From assembly GCA_036346375.1 (NCBI GenBank), contig CM070508.1, forward strand, positions 37,964,862 to 38,028,861: 64,000 nucleotides of DNA, in the 5' to 3' direction. The first letter of the stretch is position 1, and each line of letters opens with the position of its first letter. Both the position numbers and the translations under genes were made by a program. The stretch is from Guadua angustifolia (taxonomy: Eukaryota; Streptophyta; Magnoliopsida; Poales; Poaceae). Below the pieces are notes generated by a model. That model did no database searches. It saw nothing but the letters and a program-made list of their open reading frames with translations, and was not told the origin of the DNA. Below, in pieces: positions 21,526-35,029 of this stretch.

Positions 21526-22985
21526 AAGTGTGTATGCTCACTATCACGCAACTAAACAGCATGCATTTACACTTCCAAAGAAAACCGAATTAATATCCAA
21601 GCACGTGGATATGTGATCCATGCCAGCTCCCAAGATCAGCCACTTGCACTCACATATCTAGCACAATAGGCATCATAAACACAAACATAATGGAAAGGCC
21701 TACAAGCACTTTATATACAAATGGACTTATGTCTATGTTTACAATAGAGGGCCCATTGGCCGAATTTAAAGTAGCAGCGAATAGCATAACGAAGATAAAC
21801 CAAAAGTCCAGCGGTATGCCCAACCCACATGGCAACCGACTGGGTTTAGTACGCAACATCTACTCGCTACCTTCACTGCCATCGACGGAGTAGAAATACC
21901 CGAGGACAGGTGCATCCTCACTTACAGCAAATGGACAATCCGATTGAGTACAAAATTGTACTCTTAAGACTTGGAACTATGTATATGTAATCATGCAAAC
22001 TTCTAAACAAGGAAGGCATAGGGTTCTTTCTAGCATAAAGTGAGTTTTGTTAGTAGTAACATAAATAAATTGGAATTTGTAGTAAGTTAACAAATAGGTA
22101 ACCAAGCACCCACAGAGACCACTAATGAGTTCGAACAGATGACAATGTTACATTGGAACCAAATCAAACCATACCCAATATTTATCGTAAAACTATCTTG
22201 GAGTCTAATGGTTATTCAAGCATTGTCCATGAATGTGGACACGGCTATTCAAATAGTTTCTACACCTCTGCAGAGGGGTATAACTTTACCCACATGACAC
22301 AAACCCTTAGCATGTTAACCATATCACATGATATAGAGTACTGATCTAAGGGTTCATGACAAGCCTTCCCGCCCATGCCCTAGCCACTTAACCCATGCCA
22401 AATTGTGGTAGAACCATAAATAATACCCAATTCCAACACATTGACGTTAGGGTTTCCATAGGATTCCATCCATCCCAGAGTTCCACGGGATTCCATCCAT
22501 CCCTTCCAGTCACCTAACACAATATGGACGGTGAGGTAAGTGACCACAGCAAGTAAGGCCCTAACTCAAGCCCATGACCATAATAGGGACATGTGGAAGT
22601 ACGATGGGTGCTTGAGCCAATAGCCCAATCAAAAGTTCTTAACCGACCCAAATGGGGCTACATGTGTTCGGGAATTACTCCTAATGGTGCCCTATCACCA
22701 GTTCGAGTCTAAAACAATTTTGATCACATTTTCAAAACTATCTCAAACTTTAGTCCAAAGTTGTCAATATCATGAGTAACCTATATCTCATGACCAATGG
22801 TTTCCATCCATCGATTGACCTCTACCGGGACCTAATAGAATTGCTAAGCATTCATTGGAAAGGCATAAAGCCATAATTAACTGTGCATCTGCAACAGACA
22901 CAAACAATGGTATAAGTAGAGAATTCCATTTATTTCAAAGAGTAGTTTTGACCCTTGGAATGGCAACAACCACTAGGGTGGTCTC
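21526..22985. other. Spacer, no gene recognised
   Basis: It holds low-complexity direct repeats of GGATTCCATCCATCCC near 22455-22505. No domain or transposon end was recognised. The short frames lack support. Confidence 0.4.
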
Positions 22986-25900
22986 TGTAAGATCGAGGAT
23001 GCTGATTAGAGGGGGTGAATAGGCAGGAATAAAAATTTCTTCTACGATTAATTAAAATTTCTATTAAGTACCTTTATGTCAAAACATAAATGATAATAGA
23101 TGCAAAAATGATAACCTAAGGTTTTAACAATTAAAGTCTAAGTCAACTAGGCTCATTAAGTGCACTAACTATTTATGTCTCTAACAATAATTTGCAATCC
23201 TAAATACAAGCAATCAAATTGTCAATTCTATTAATATAAATTGCTCTTTAGTATAAATAAATAATAGAATGCAAATCACAAGAGACACACTGATATTTTA
23301 CCGTGGTGTTCGGAGACTTGCTGGTCTCCCCTAATCCACGTTGAGACAAGCCCAAACCACTTTGGACCAGCTCCATGAATTGAGCACATGTCTCAATTCC
23401 ACTAGTGGTAGCTCTTCCTCTTCCTGGTAGGTGAGCTTCGACCTTCACAACTTTGCCGGGCCTTCTCACAATCTCCTTGAGAAGGTCATTATGCACGATG
23501 CCTCCACACACCATCTAGGTGTCGGCAAACACCAAGAGTAACAAATCAAGCCCTTTAGCTTGAGCTCCACCAAGTACAATACATGTACAATGGTGATCAC
23601 CACGTGCAACACATGCACAAGTCTTCCCTTAAGTGCAACACATGCACAAGAGGCTTTCAATCCTTCCTAATTGCAACACATGTAATTAGAGCTCACTCTT
23701 AGCTCAAAAACCAAATGTGGGAGTGTAACACATGCACAATACCACCCAAATGCTCAACAAGACCAACAACAACCAAATGCTATCCCCAAGGTTCCTTTTA
23801 CAGCCTTCATAAGAAAACTAGCTGTTGGATGGTAAAATGGGCAAAAATATACAAGAAACCTAGTGCTACTACCCTTAGGCCAGTAGCACTAGCCTCTCGT
23901 CCAACGGCTAGAAAATCTAGCTGTTACTTAGAGAATTCGGTCATATCGGACCTAGGGCGGTACTACCGCTCACTAATGCTACTGCTCAACCGCCTAGCAC
24001 CAGCTGTCAAAAAATAAAAGAAACACCTTCTCTAGATATTTCACACCACCTCGGGCCAGGCCACCACTGCTACAGCCACTAAACACTCATAACTTTTTAC
24101 GCCAAACCCTGATTTAGGTGATCTTGAACTCTATACGAAGCTTATCAAGAGGGCTATAATATCCACTCATTTCCAAGATTCAAGCAACAAGTCTAAAATC
24201 TGATTTCTCGAAATCCCTCATATAGACTTGATTAAGAGCATGAATACAAGCTAGCAAGAGTCAATAAGATAAAATTTTGAGCCATGTGGTGATCAACTCA
24301 TGATCAAAACAATTTTGCATAACACATTTGTAAATTCTAATCACATGCTCCAAAATAAGATTCAATTAAACCATATTTTGCAAAAAAAACTCATTTTGTA
24401 AACACAAAGCATAGACCTATCTTAGTCTTCATGATTATCAACACATGATCAAGTCACAAACTAAGACTCTAATGCATGAACTCTCTATTTGCAACAAATG
24501 CAAATATCTAGCTCCATGCAGACAACCACTTAAACCAACTTGCATAAGCTATCTCCCTTTTGCACCAGATGAAAATACATAGCTCTATGCAAAAACCAAA
24601 TCAAGATTCAATAAGAAGTAAGCATGAGCTCTCTTATTTGCAACACATGTAGATACTTAGCTCATGTAAGAACCAACCAAAAGAGTGAGCTAGAGTGAAC
24701 CGGATTGAGTTCATGAACACATGATGAAGCTCAAGCTTTCGATCTCTCTTGATAGTACGGCAATCAACTAGCAACCCGGTCTCTCATCCAAATACCGAGA
24801 CCAGTAAAAGACTAGGAACACATCCTCAGCCCTAGCTAGTTATACCTTTACCTCTTGCAACTACTTAGAGCTTTCATGATGACCGATCATCTTTTCTCCA
24901 AGTCAGGATCTTCATCTTGTTCATCACCACATGATGAATTCTCCTTGTTTTAGTTTCGGGATCCTCTCTTGATGCTCATCATTTATGATGATGCTCATCA
25001 CCAATATATGATGATGCACTTGTCCCATTTATCCATCTCGTCCTTAGACTTAACCTATTTCAAACTTATTGAAAGTGTTAGTCCAAAACTCATAGTTGCC
25101 TCAATCATCAATGCACTCCATTAACAAATAATGGATGCTCTCAAGATCCTTTAATCTTATCATTTCATGATTGACCACAACCCAAAGATAAATTGATTGA
25201 AAGATTAATTGTATCTTGAGTATACTAATGCAACTAATGCTTCATATATTAAAGAACTTTTGATTGCTCTAGGATCAACACAGTGAGCCATCAATATATG
25301 ATTAGTTCTTTGTTGATTGAATGGCAACTGAACACAATTTAAATTGAATTTAAATTGTCATGAGTACATATATTAACTACAAAAGTTTCATATACTCAAT
25401 TCGATGGAATCTAAAAGTAATGTCCAATTTATATGGAGTGTTGGAGAAGGATCAATACTATTAAGACCATTAATTATAGAATAAACTCCCTTAAATATGT
25501 ACATATAAATAATTGAACTTGAATCAATATGTACATATTCAATTTTTTAGAGTTTGGCACATATTAACATGAGTATACTACAACTACACAAGTTTTACAT
25601 ATATACTCAAGAGTTTGTTTCAATGTAATGATCCTTGATATAGAAAGATGAATTAAATCAATACTATTGAAACATCAAGGTAAAGAATGAACTCACCCTA
25701 AATGTATGCATTTGTATATATATGAAATTAAAAATATTATGCACAACTTAAGATTGAGACTATGGTGAAGTTCAACCTTTATTTTGAATCCAAGGAATGC
25801 ATCTAGAAATAATAGAGTTGTATTGGATACATACCTTTGGGATTTCCATTTTTGAATGAATTGAGACTAAACAAAAGTGTACTCAATAAAAGAGTTAGTC

Positions 25901-26177
25901 TCACATTCAATATAATCATGAATATTGTATCCAAGGAATGCAACAAGATACGATAATATAGACTCAAATGCATACCTTCAATTTTTTCATCTTTTTCATC
26001 CAAATGAGACTAATAGGAGTTAAGCTCAACAAAAGAGTTAGTCTGATAAAAAGATTTGTCATTAATTAATAATTAAGACTAATCAATATTATGATAATCA
26101 AAAGAGTTAGTCTCAATATTAGATTTGTCAGGAACACCAAAACCAACTTAATGAAGCTTGAACTTTCAATCGTGACC
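22986..26177 (+). mobile_element. Long repeat family A/B, copy A (probable LTR sequence)
   Basis: It starts TGTAAGATCGAGGATGC, followed by AGAGGGGGTGAATAGG, and is collinear with copy B at 52972. Shared landmarks are CGTGGTGTTCGGAGACTTGC (23301), repeated GCAACACATGCA, the AGTACGGC site (about 24755), and CCAAAACCAACTTAATGAAG... near 26140. The TG start and the GGGGTGAATAGG motif resemble long LTRs of grass copia-type elements, but no coding region is present and the far end is unclear. Homology stops at the minisatellite. Confidence 0.55.
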
Positions 26178-26595
26178 CTTGTAGGAGTGGTCATGATCTC
26201 TATGGGAGTGGTTATGACCTTTGTAGGAGTAGTCATGAGTAGCCGTGATCTCTATAAAAGTGGTCATGACTTCTTTAGGAGTGGTTATGACCTTTGTAGA
26301 AGTGGTCGTGACATCTGTAGGTGTTGTCATGACCTCTGTAGGAATCGTGACTGGTCGTGACCTTTATACAAGTGTTTGTGACCGCTTTAGGAGTAGTTGT
26401 GACCTTTATACGAGTGGTCATGACCTCTATAGAAGTGGTCATGAACTCTATATGGGTGATCGTTAGTGGTCATGACCCTGTAGGAGTAGCCGTGACCTCG
26501 ATAGGTGTGGTCATGAACTCTTTAGGACTCGTCATGACCACTGTAAGAGTGGTCGTGATGTCTATAGTAGTGGTCATGATCTCTATATGAGTAGC
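26178..26595. repeat. About 21-bp minisatellite (GTGGTCATGACCTCTATAGGA)
   Basis: About 20 imperfect tandem copies of a unit close to GTGGTCATGACCTNTNTAGGA, including the palindrome GGTCATGACC. All three forward frames stay open for long stretches because the unit is a multiple of three. It sits exactly where copy A loses homology with copy B. Confidence 0.9.
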
Positions 26596-29500
26596 ATGCA
26601 CGAGCCAAATCTTGATCTCTGAGCGGATTAAAGAGGGAGAAAGTTACTGCTCTTGCTGTAAATGAAGAGCAGTGAGCCAAAGTGAAGAACGAAGATAAAC
26701 ACCAATCAAACCTTCATGCTTGTCCTTACCACTTGGATAGATAGGAAGCTAGGAGATGAAGAATCCAACCATGTAGCATGTAGGAGCTGAACCTTGATTT
26801 TTGGTGGAGAATCGAAGGAGAGAAATGGAAGTGTTCTTGGGAGCTCCTTGCTACCATGGCTTGAGTGAAAGAAATGGTACAGATGAGGTGGAGTCCTTGA
26901 TGAGGCAGGGGTTTTATGATGCCCCTGCCAAGATAGTATTGATAGGACTTGGATGGCAACTGCCCTCTACACAAGTTCCTAGGCAAGGTAGTGAGGGATT
27001 TCATTCATAATATCCTTAAGATTTTGCAAGAGTTTAGATTCATACGTGATATCTTATCTAGTATCATGCAAACCATCTCCTGAAAATCTTGTTACCCTTT
27101 TATACATGTTTCGTGATTGGAGAAATTTAGACAATATAGGAATGAAGCACGACATGCATGTCCAATATGCTATATGAAATTTTGGGGCTGTGACATTCCA
27201 CATACCAGAAGGGATATCGAAGATCAGTAAGCAAAAATTAATCCAAAGGTTAAAATCCATGCAACAAGAAGAAACCTAGATCGGTTTCCACAACAGCGAA
27301 GAACTTGTCTTAGCCGCCGTAAAAGGCTTTTTTGGTATTGTTATCAAAGCTAAATAAAACCCATCCCTTCTTCCATGGTTGACAAACTTAGCCTATTATA
27401 TGGCTGCTACGCATACTACCCTGACTCCAACCCCTACAAGACAAGAATACAAACTCAGACTCAATGTAAAACAAAGAAACTTATCAAACTCAATTTTCTA
27501 TAATGACTCCTAAAAACCGGTTTGCAGATACATGGCTTGTTTGGATTCGATCAAATGGGCCTCTTTACATGCGCTACTCTCCCTCCGATTAGCTTCCATG
27601 TGCTGTGAGGGCTTTCCTTTTTGGCATGCAATGCATGCATGTGCAAGTCCATTTCTATGAACTAGGCATGTATCTTGCACTAAGATTTACCCATGTATTG
27701 CCTTCCTCCTTCCTTGGCACAATGCAGGGATCACATACCTTTGTTCTTTCATCCAATAGTCATCTAGGTTAATCTTTTGGCATGCCGGCATACAAGTATT
27801 ACTTCCCATGCCGTCATCCCTCACCACCCTCGCGGCACTAACAAGTATTTCTCCAACTAGAAAATTATTAATACCACTTGAAGCATTCATAGTTTTTAGG
27901 TCCATATCAGTAATGTAGAAAACACATATGTAAGACAGCAAAAATAGGTGAGATCTATCATTTAACATACACCATTTCCTTTACCTGAAATACAACAATA
28001 CCAAATACCAACTATTTTCAACATTCCTAACGTTATTTTTTTCTCATTAGCTTCTCTAGTGAAATATAAAATAGCTATTCTCTCGTGGAACATAAAGTTA
28101 AGAAAATAGCAAGAATTGTTGTCATGAATTTTGCTCCCGTTGCATAGATTCAGTTGGCTACACATATTGTTTTTTAAATCTCATGTCTTAACATAAGCTA
28201 AGCTCACCTTAAGTCTATAATCCTTAATAAGGTCCTATAATATCAATCAGAGGAGGATTTTTGTTAATCTTGCTCCTTTCAATAAAGCTACAAAAGCATA
28301 GAGCAAGCGTGAAACACTTCATTTCAATTTGGTTGTTGGCAACCTCAGGCAAAAAAAAAAGGCAAGAAATCTCACAACTATATGGCAAATAACACAAAGC
28401 ACATGGCCAAAACTAAATTAAATGGGGAAATTACCATGGCTCTTATAGGAGTCGTGCAATGGTGTAATAGTGGCATACAAACAATAAGGCTTAGTTGCTT
28501 ACCATCACCAAGCAAACAACAAAGAAGAAGCAAATCGGTGCCCTAGTCTCCCATGAAGAGGCAACGATGAAAGCACAATAACACAACTTGAGAATCCAGA
28601 ACTATGTGAAACAATGCAAGCCTATCGCCATGGAAATGGTGGGGAGCAGCGAGAGAAAAGAAGCAAAGGGAGCAAACAAAAGATGATGACATAGTACACG
28701 ATAGTGTCGAAGCCAACCACACTACCAGCCACCCCTCCTTGGCTTCTCCAACTAGTGCTCCCCCTCCACCTCTGACCTCCCCAGCCTCTAGTTTGTTGTG
28801 TCGCCCCGGCTTCTCCCCTCCAGCCTACCCCGAATTCTCCTTGGTACAGGGGCTATGCCTCATCCTATCTTTCTCCCTATTCCCATGCAATCAGCTTGGC
28901 ATAGCTAGCTAGGGCAGCACTCCACCTCCCTCTCTTTGCTCGATGCCATCGCACCACTTTGCCTTTATGCTGGTGCAGCCTGGCCTTCGTTGTTGCTCAC
29001 TAGCTGCCCACATCATGCTCCACCTCCATCACGGGATTGCACAACTAACACCACCTTAATGCCCCTTTGTCAACACCGCTACCATTGTGCTATGCACTGT
29101 CGGCAACCATGACATGTGAACTCTGGTAGAGTCGCGTTACTAGATCATCAGCTAGAGCCCTTGATAATGGCTAGATATGACCATCGGAGGTGACGAGGAG
29201 TGTGGTGTAGACCAGATCTAGCTACTAGAGGTTTAGGTACCAGATTTGTAGTTGGCAGCCCAAGGATAGCTAGATATGATCGCAAGAGACCGCGAGGACT
29301 GCGATGTAAGACATTCCTGGTTGCTAAAGGCTCCCCAATGGCGTACCCATCCACGGTTCGCCACTCGTGCTCACCACAAAGATGAGGATGGAGGGCCACC
29401 AGATCCGTACTTCCCCATGGTAGACATTGCAGTCACTAGCACATAACCCACTATCACCATCTCCTTACCATCATGTCACACACACTAAGAGGCGAAGCTA

Positions 29501-30234
29501 GGCCTCAGACTGGTTGGGTCTTAGTCCGAGGCCTAGTCCAAGTAGTAGTAGAGAAGTGTAGCCTTATCAAAATAGGGCCCGAGGCCTACCCTAAGTTGCA
29601 GGCCCAATCGGGCAGTCCACATGGCCCAACAGAGGTAGAATTACCCTGTCAGCAGGAGCAACCTAGCCTAGCACACCCGGTCCATCCCTGCATGCTACCA
29701 CACCCTACGCCCCGCTCCTGCAAGCCAACCACAGCTCCCGCCCACTCCCGTCGGGCGCTGTCTCATGCCCTACGCCTGGAGGCCGGACCGCATGATCACC
29801 GTCGTTGCTGTGACCCACAACTGGAGGCTTTACCCCACGTGGCTCTGGGAGGCTAACGTGTTGCGCTGCTGTCACAAAGGCCAAGGAGGGACTGGGTGAG
29901 ACAGTAAGAACCGTGAGGCCTCCAGCCGGAGCTGGAGGTGATGATTTTTTTTTGCTTTTTTCTCTGTGAAATATGCAATATCAATCGCATGTTGATTAAC
30001 GATGATGCCTTCCCTACATTAGTAAGTTCCCTTGATGCCATTTTTGATTGGTTAATGGTTAATAATTGGTTATGGTTTGTGAATTGTGAAAATTGCCATG
30101 GTAGTTGTCAAATGGCAGTGAATGTTTGTGTTAATAATTGTTTATGATTTGTCTAATACATTAGCTATTATTCAAACTTATAAGAACAATTATGTCAATG
30201 AAAGGGATTCATTCTCTGTTAGCCAAACATGATA
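26596..30234. other. Unassigned spacer with a GC-rich patch
   Basis: 26596-28600 is AT-rich with no recognised genes. 28620-29880 is richer in C and holds an imperfect duplication about 100 bp apart: TAGATATGA...GACGAGGAG near 29170, and TAGATATGATCGCAAGAG near 29270. 29950-30170 has loose GGTTAATGGTTAATAATTGG repeats. No coding region could be supported. Confidence 0.4.
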
Positions 30235-30474
30235 CTCCCTCCATTCAGAAACATAAGGCCTATAGTTTGAATGATCTTGTGCCGAAATATAATGCTTGCA
30301 TGTAGATTTAATGAGGTTTTTCCTACCATACCCCTATTTATTCTCTCAACTACATGCATTTATTCAGTACCACCACACACAAAATATTATCTCTCATCTT
30401 CCAAGACAATTAAGTAGGGTTATTTAATCCTTGTGCAAAGTCAAAATACGCCTTATATTTCTAAACAGAGGGAG
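30235..30474. mobile_element. Stowaway MITE (Tc1/mariner type)
   Basis: 240 bp with terminal inverted repeats CTCCCTCCATTCAGAAA / TTTCTAAACAGAGGGAG (mirrored AACATAAGGC...GCCTTATATTT). It is flanked by TA dinucleotides at 30233-30234 and 30475-30476, the usual Stowaway target duplication. Confidence 0.9.
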
Positions 30475-30785
30475 TAATTGATAAGAGCAAGTTGAGCAAC
30501 TCTATTCGGTTTCATTTCTAGTTATCTTTAATTGGGTAATTGGATGACAGGATGAATTGTGAATTGATTAATGGTTAATTTGTTCAATTGTTGATTAGGT
30601 AGTTAACAAATGGTTGTTGCTTAGGTAGTTGTCAAATTGGTTCAATTGTTAATTGGTTAATGGTTAATTGCTTAATTGATTTGAATAGCTTATACATTTC
30701 TTGATTAATTGATTGGACTCAATTTGATGTAAAAGAAATACATGATGAAGAGGTTGAAGACATTGTCATCTTATTTTTTGTCTAG

Positions 30786-30869
30786 CGGATCTGGTGGATG
30801 CAAGACTTGCATAAGCGGTTCATTGACTACATGAATCAGCTCGGTGGCACAGATAGTGGGTGTTCTTGA
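30786..30869 (+). pseudogene. Possible GARP/MYB-like domain fragment
   Basis: A short open segment after an acceptor-like 'ttttttgtctag' encodes RIWWMQDLHKRFIDYMNQLG. This resembles the start of the GARP DNA-binding domain (RLVWTPQLHKRFVDVVAHLG in LUX/PCL1-type regulators) and then hits a stop. Only about 20 residues match and the rest of the domain is absent, so it is at best a captured exon fragment. Confidence 0.35.
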
Positions 30870-31721
30870 TCCAAAAACCTTTGTTCTTGATACTGATATA
30901 TTAGTTTGATTTTGGCTCCGTTAGTTAAGCACAATGTTCTTGATCCAAGAACCCTGAAATAGAATAGTTAGTTTGTTCGGTAACCGACAATAATTAGCTA
31001 GTTGGTTCCAAGTTTTTCTATCATTGATAGTTAGAGATAAGCATCAATTCTTGGTTCTTCAATTCAGGAGGATCTCGATTCTTTTGTTCGATGTCTTGCT
31101 ATTTGTTTTACTTCGATATGGATAGCATTTGGCGTTAGTTATTGCCACTTAGTTTTCTGCCTGAGTCTTGGCAGAATCCTAACTCCACCGTTGGGCACAC
31201 TGGATTGAACTCGGTTTAGGCCGTGATGTGGTAGGCCATGATGCTACCATGGATCTCAGTGGGAGAGGAGTAACGAGGGATGAGAGGCATTCACAAGAGG
31301 GAGGAGATCGTGGCCTACATAGGAGCAGTTGCAGGGTTGGGATGGGAGGTTATTTAGATGGGGGAGTGGAAGTAAACTATAGATAATAAACCATTGCTGG
31401 GTGGGAGATCATAACATGAGGTGAGGATAAACTCCTTTTATTAATTAAGACTACTTAAGTGCTAATGCATTACAACGGAAAAACACAATTGTTGACAAAA
31501 TGTGAAGAAGCAAAGTAGCCTTTCACCTTATCAGATAATGAATGAGAAACCAAAATGTGCAAATGTCAATCGGGTTGTTCTCACTCAGATTATATGGTAT
31601 GTGTTGCTCACCTATCACAACGAACACAGTTTGTTCAGATTTTCTTGTAAAATATACAACAACATTGATGAAGATTAGCTTGACACATAACTGAACAATT
31701 CGAATTACACTCACATAACAT
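30870..31721. other. Spacer, no gene recognised
   Basis: Mixed AT-rich sequence with repeats of GTTCTTGATCCAA (30863-30950). No domain or element ends were seen until the CACTA terminus at 31722. Confidence 0.4.
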
Positions 31722-31749
31722 CACTACTACACAACAGGCAATCCTTGCC

Positions 31750-32075
31750 GCCATATCACTGCTAGTTGGGATAGAGCCATCAGTGATAACATATCACGCC
31801 ACCAGAAGATTGGTTGCTTTGAAACATATCACTTTGCCGCCGAGAAACCAACCGACAGTGATAACACACTATCACTGCCAGTTTATACCCAAAACCGGTA
31901 GTGAAGTATCACTGCCGGTTCCATTTATAACCGACAGTGATATTGGAACTTTTACTGCCGGCTTTACTCTTAAACCGGTAGTGATATGTATTTTCCCATG
32001 CAATCAAATTTTCCCACGTAATCTGACCTTATCACTGCTGGTTCTGTGCAGAGCCAGTAGTGATAAGGTATTTAT
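31750..32075 (+). repeat. CACTA 5' subterminal repeats
   Basis: There are about nine copies of TATCACTGCCGGTT / AACCGGTAGTGATA in both orientations, spaced 20-50 bp, directly inside the CACTA terminus. These are the presumed binding sites of the TNPA-like protein. Confidence 0.85.
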
Positions 32076-33044
32076 ATAGCTGGCCCTGACCAATGCCTTC
32101 CCCAGCCAAGTAGAACAGAGAGGAGCTCTATTTTGCTTGGTTGTTATTTTCTTGGCGAGTTGCTGCCGAAAATTTGTGTTAATATTTTTCTCGTATTTCT
32201 CTTCGAGGCGACATCTTCTTCGACCAAGCAGAATAAAGAGGAGCTCCGTTTTGCTCGGTAGTTATTATCTTGGCGAGTTGCTGCTAAAAAATTGTATTAA
32301 AATTTGTCTCGTATTTCTCTTCGAGGTTACTGACTTGATCTATGTTATATTTGTAGTAACATTTTACTTTATAGATTGCTCTAGATATTGATAATTGCTG
32401 ATTGTATGGTGTGAACATTTTAGGTTGGTAGTGCTCAAATTAAGATCTAGCTAAATTATTGAATAAATTATAATTCTTATCCATTTTAGTGATGTAGTGG
32501 ATTTTTAAGTAATGAAAATTGCTAGATGGACAATTATGCTAATTGTAATTATTTTAAATAATGAAAATTGTTATATGGAATTTTAAATAGTAAAATTGCT
32601 AGATGAATTATAAATAGTGAGAATTTCTAGTTGGATATTTAAATAATGAAAAATGGTAGATGGATTTTCCAATAATGAAAGTTGCAAGATACATAATTAT
32701 TTAGAAATATATCCTTATATTCAATTATATACTTGTTTGATGTATATTAATTTAATTTAATAGTGCTACATAACAAAATAAAATGAATAAATCTTCTAAA
32801 TAATTAAAAAATGCTAGATGGATATTTAAATAGTGAAAAAGGTTTGATGTATTTTAATAAAGGCAAAATTGCTAGATGTATTTGTAAATCTAATCATTTA
32901 CAATTATATTGTTATTTGCAGTTACGTACATATAATGTGTTTATCGTTTTAATTAATTAGCACTATATGACTAATGTAAAGAATAAATTATTTTGGTATC
33001 GTTTATTGATATACTGAAATGTAGTTCGATATAATTAACTGTAG
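32076..33044 (+). other. CACTA leader region, AT-rich
   Basis: Between the subterminal repeats and the TNP2 start. 32110-32340 contains two related copies of GAGGAGCTC[TC]ATTTTGCT...CTTGGCGAGTTGCTGC about 120 bp apart. The rest is AT-rich with 'aatagtgaaaattgctagatgga' motifs repeated loosely. No gene. Confidence 0.5.
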
Positions 33045-33904
33045 ATGGACGGAAGGTGGATGTATGACACGGACCGTCGCGGTCCAGAGTTCTTTAATGG
33101 TGTGACTTGTTTTCTGAATGAGGCTGCGGCACACAAATCGAAGAACCTAGCGTACTATATGTGTTGTCCATGCGTTGATTGCAAAAATGAGAAGCTGTTT
33201 TCTAACATAGAGTCTATACGTGCACACTTGCTTCGAAGGGGTTTCAAGGGCAACACATTGATGAAGATGACAGAAACAACGATATGATGGCAGTGGAAGA
33301 TACATCCGTTGATAGCCACGAAGATGATCTAGATCAAATGTTGTGTGATGGGGAGGGGAACTTCATGAGTGAAAGGGAGTTTCAAAAGTTCTACTGTATG
33401 GTAGAAGACTCTACAACGCCATTGTACCCGAGCTGCAAGGAGGAGCATAAAAGGCTGCATACTGTGCTTTCACTACTGCAGTTGAAGGCAAGCAATGGTT
33501 GGTCCAATAAGAGCTGTACTAAGCTGTTATGTCTCTTTGGGGACTTGCTTCAAGAGGGTAACGTGTTGCCTGCAAATACGTACCAGGCCAAGCAGGTTAT
33601 CTGCCCGTTGGGACTGGAAGTACAAAGAATACACGCACGTCCAAATGATTGCATATTGTATCGCAATGAGTTTGCAGACTTGGATGCCTATGTTGTTTGC
33701 AAAGCAAAACGGTATAAGGGCAATGATGATAATATCAAGAACGACGATGTCGGGGTGAAGCGTAAGAAGAAGAGTTGTTCCTGTAAGATAGTGTGGTATT
33801 TCCCTATAATCCCCCATCTAAAGTGATTGTTTGCGAACAAAAGGTATGCCCAATTGCTACGATGGCACGCCGAAGAGCGTAAGAAGGATGGAATGATTAG
33901 ACAC

Positions 33905-34990
33905 TGTTGGTGTATTCTACACCAGGGTACTCTCTCTACAGCTATCAGGTGGGACAGAAACCACAAGATGCATAGAGAAGAAGGTCTTGTGCAAAGGACT
34001 CAACCTGCTGAAGAAAGACTTAGCGGATGACCAGGTCCCAACTCCAGGCGGCCAGGACACGTGGCCACTCGGCGGGCAGCTGGACGACCAGGTCCCAGCC
34101 CCGGGCCACCAGATCACAACCACGAAAGACCGGGACACGTGGCTGCTCGACGAGCAGTCGGGCGACTAGGCCATGTGACTGCCCGACGAGCAGGTGAGCC
34201 CATTCTCAGCCGACCACGCAGACAGAGCTGGGAGGCTTCTGCCCGAAGCAATCACCAAGATCACAACGTATCATAGCCATTAAATGCACATGGGAACCAT
34301 TCAATGCGCATGGGAGCCATTCAATGCGCGAGGAGCCGTTGCAGTGCGCCTGAAGGCCATTAAATAGGAGTGGCTCCCTGGCGTTATGATGACCTATCCC
34401 TCCGACTGAGCCAGCTTCACCAACTCCCATTCCATCTACACCGCCCTAGGGAAGACGGGGTGACGCGTGTACCAGGCGTTCGTCACGCAGCGTCCGAACC
34501 CCTCCTCTCGGGCGGTCCAAAGACAAGTGGCGTCAAGCTACGGTGTAGACAAAGAGGCTCCGAGGGACAATAGCGACAGGACTAGACACAGTAAATGTAA
34601 TTAATGTAAAACCACTCCTTCTGCCTGCCCTAGCTAGTCCCGGGAGTATATTAGGGAGCTAGTCTGCATGAGGTCGAGGGGGGGGGAAGGAGGTCGGAAA
34701 ATCAGATCACTGAGGTCGATCAATCGATCAGTTCGCAACGGAGAGCAAGTAGAATACTAGAGCAACACGAGCTTGAGCAGGACGTAGGGCTGTTACCCGC
34801 ATTGGGGCCCTGAACCTGGGTAAATCCTATGTGTTCCTTGTGTGCTCCCTATGTGTTCTTGAGCTTCCTGTCCTGCTTAGCACGCGAAGAGAGTGGAGAA
34901 GAGAGCCGAGAGTGACGCAGCTGCGAAGACCCCCTACTGAAACTCGGTTATACACTCGAACTAATACTGTCTGGCACAAACACGCCGACC
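33905..34990 (+). repeat. 5' LTR of the Tat-type gypsy element
   Basis: 1086 bp, TGTTGGTGTATTCTACACC at the start and ACACGCCGACC at the end (the right LTR ends ACGACGACA). It has repeats of CATTCAATGCGCATGGGAGC (34276-34345) and extra GACCAGGTCC/CACGTGGC units that partly explain its greater length. The TATA-like box reads TATATTAG at 34647, changed from TATATAAG in the right LTR. Confidence 0.9.
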
Positions 34991-35029
34991 GAGCGCGCCA
35001 AGTAGGGGTGGTAGTAGCTGTTTCACCCG
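34991..35029 (+). other. Primer-binding-site region
   Basis: GAGCGCGCCAAGTAGGGGTG directly follows the LTR, where the tRNA primer site is expected. It resembles the GGCGCGCCAAGTAGGGG-type sites of other grass gypsy elements. The tRNA species was not determined. Confidence 0.4.

Noticed and set aside
26091..26590. Long open frames with SGHDLCRSG-type repeats
   Set aside because: Produced by the 21-bp minisatellite, whose unit is a multiple of three. No start or splice context.
28620..29460. Possible host gene in the C-rich patch
   Set aside because: Frames are short and interrupted, with an internal imperfect duplication and no domain similarity. Left as unassigned.
29473..29856. 127-residue plus-strand frame
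   Set aside because: GC-rich segment with no recognisable domain and no splice context. Composition alone explains the open frame.
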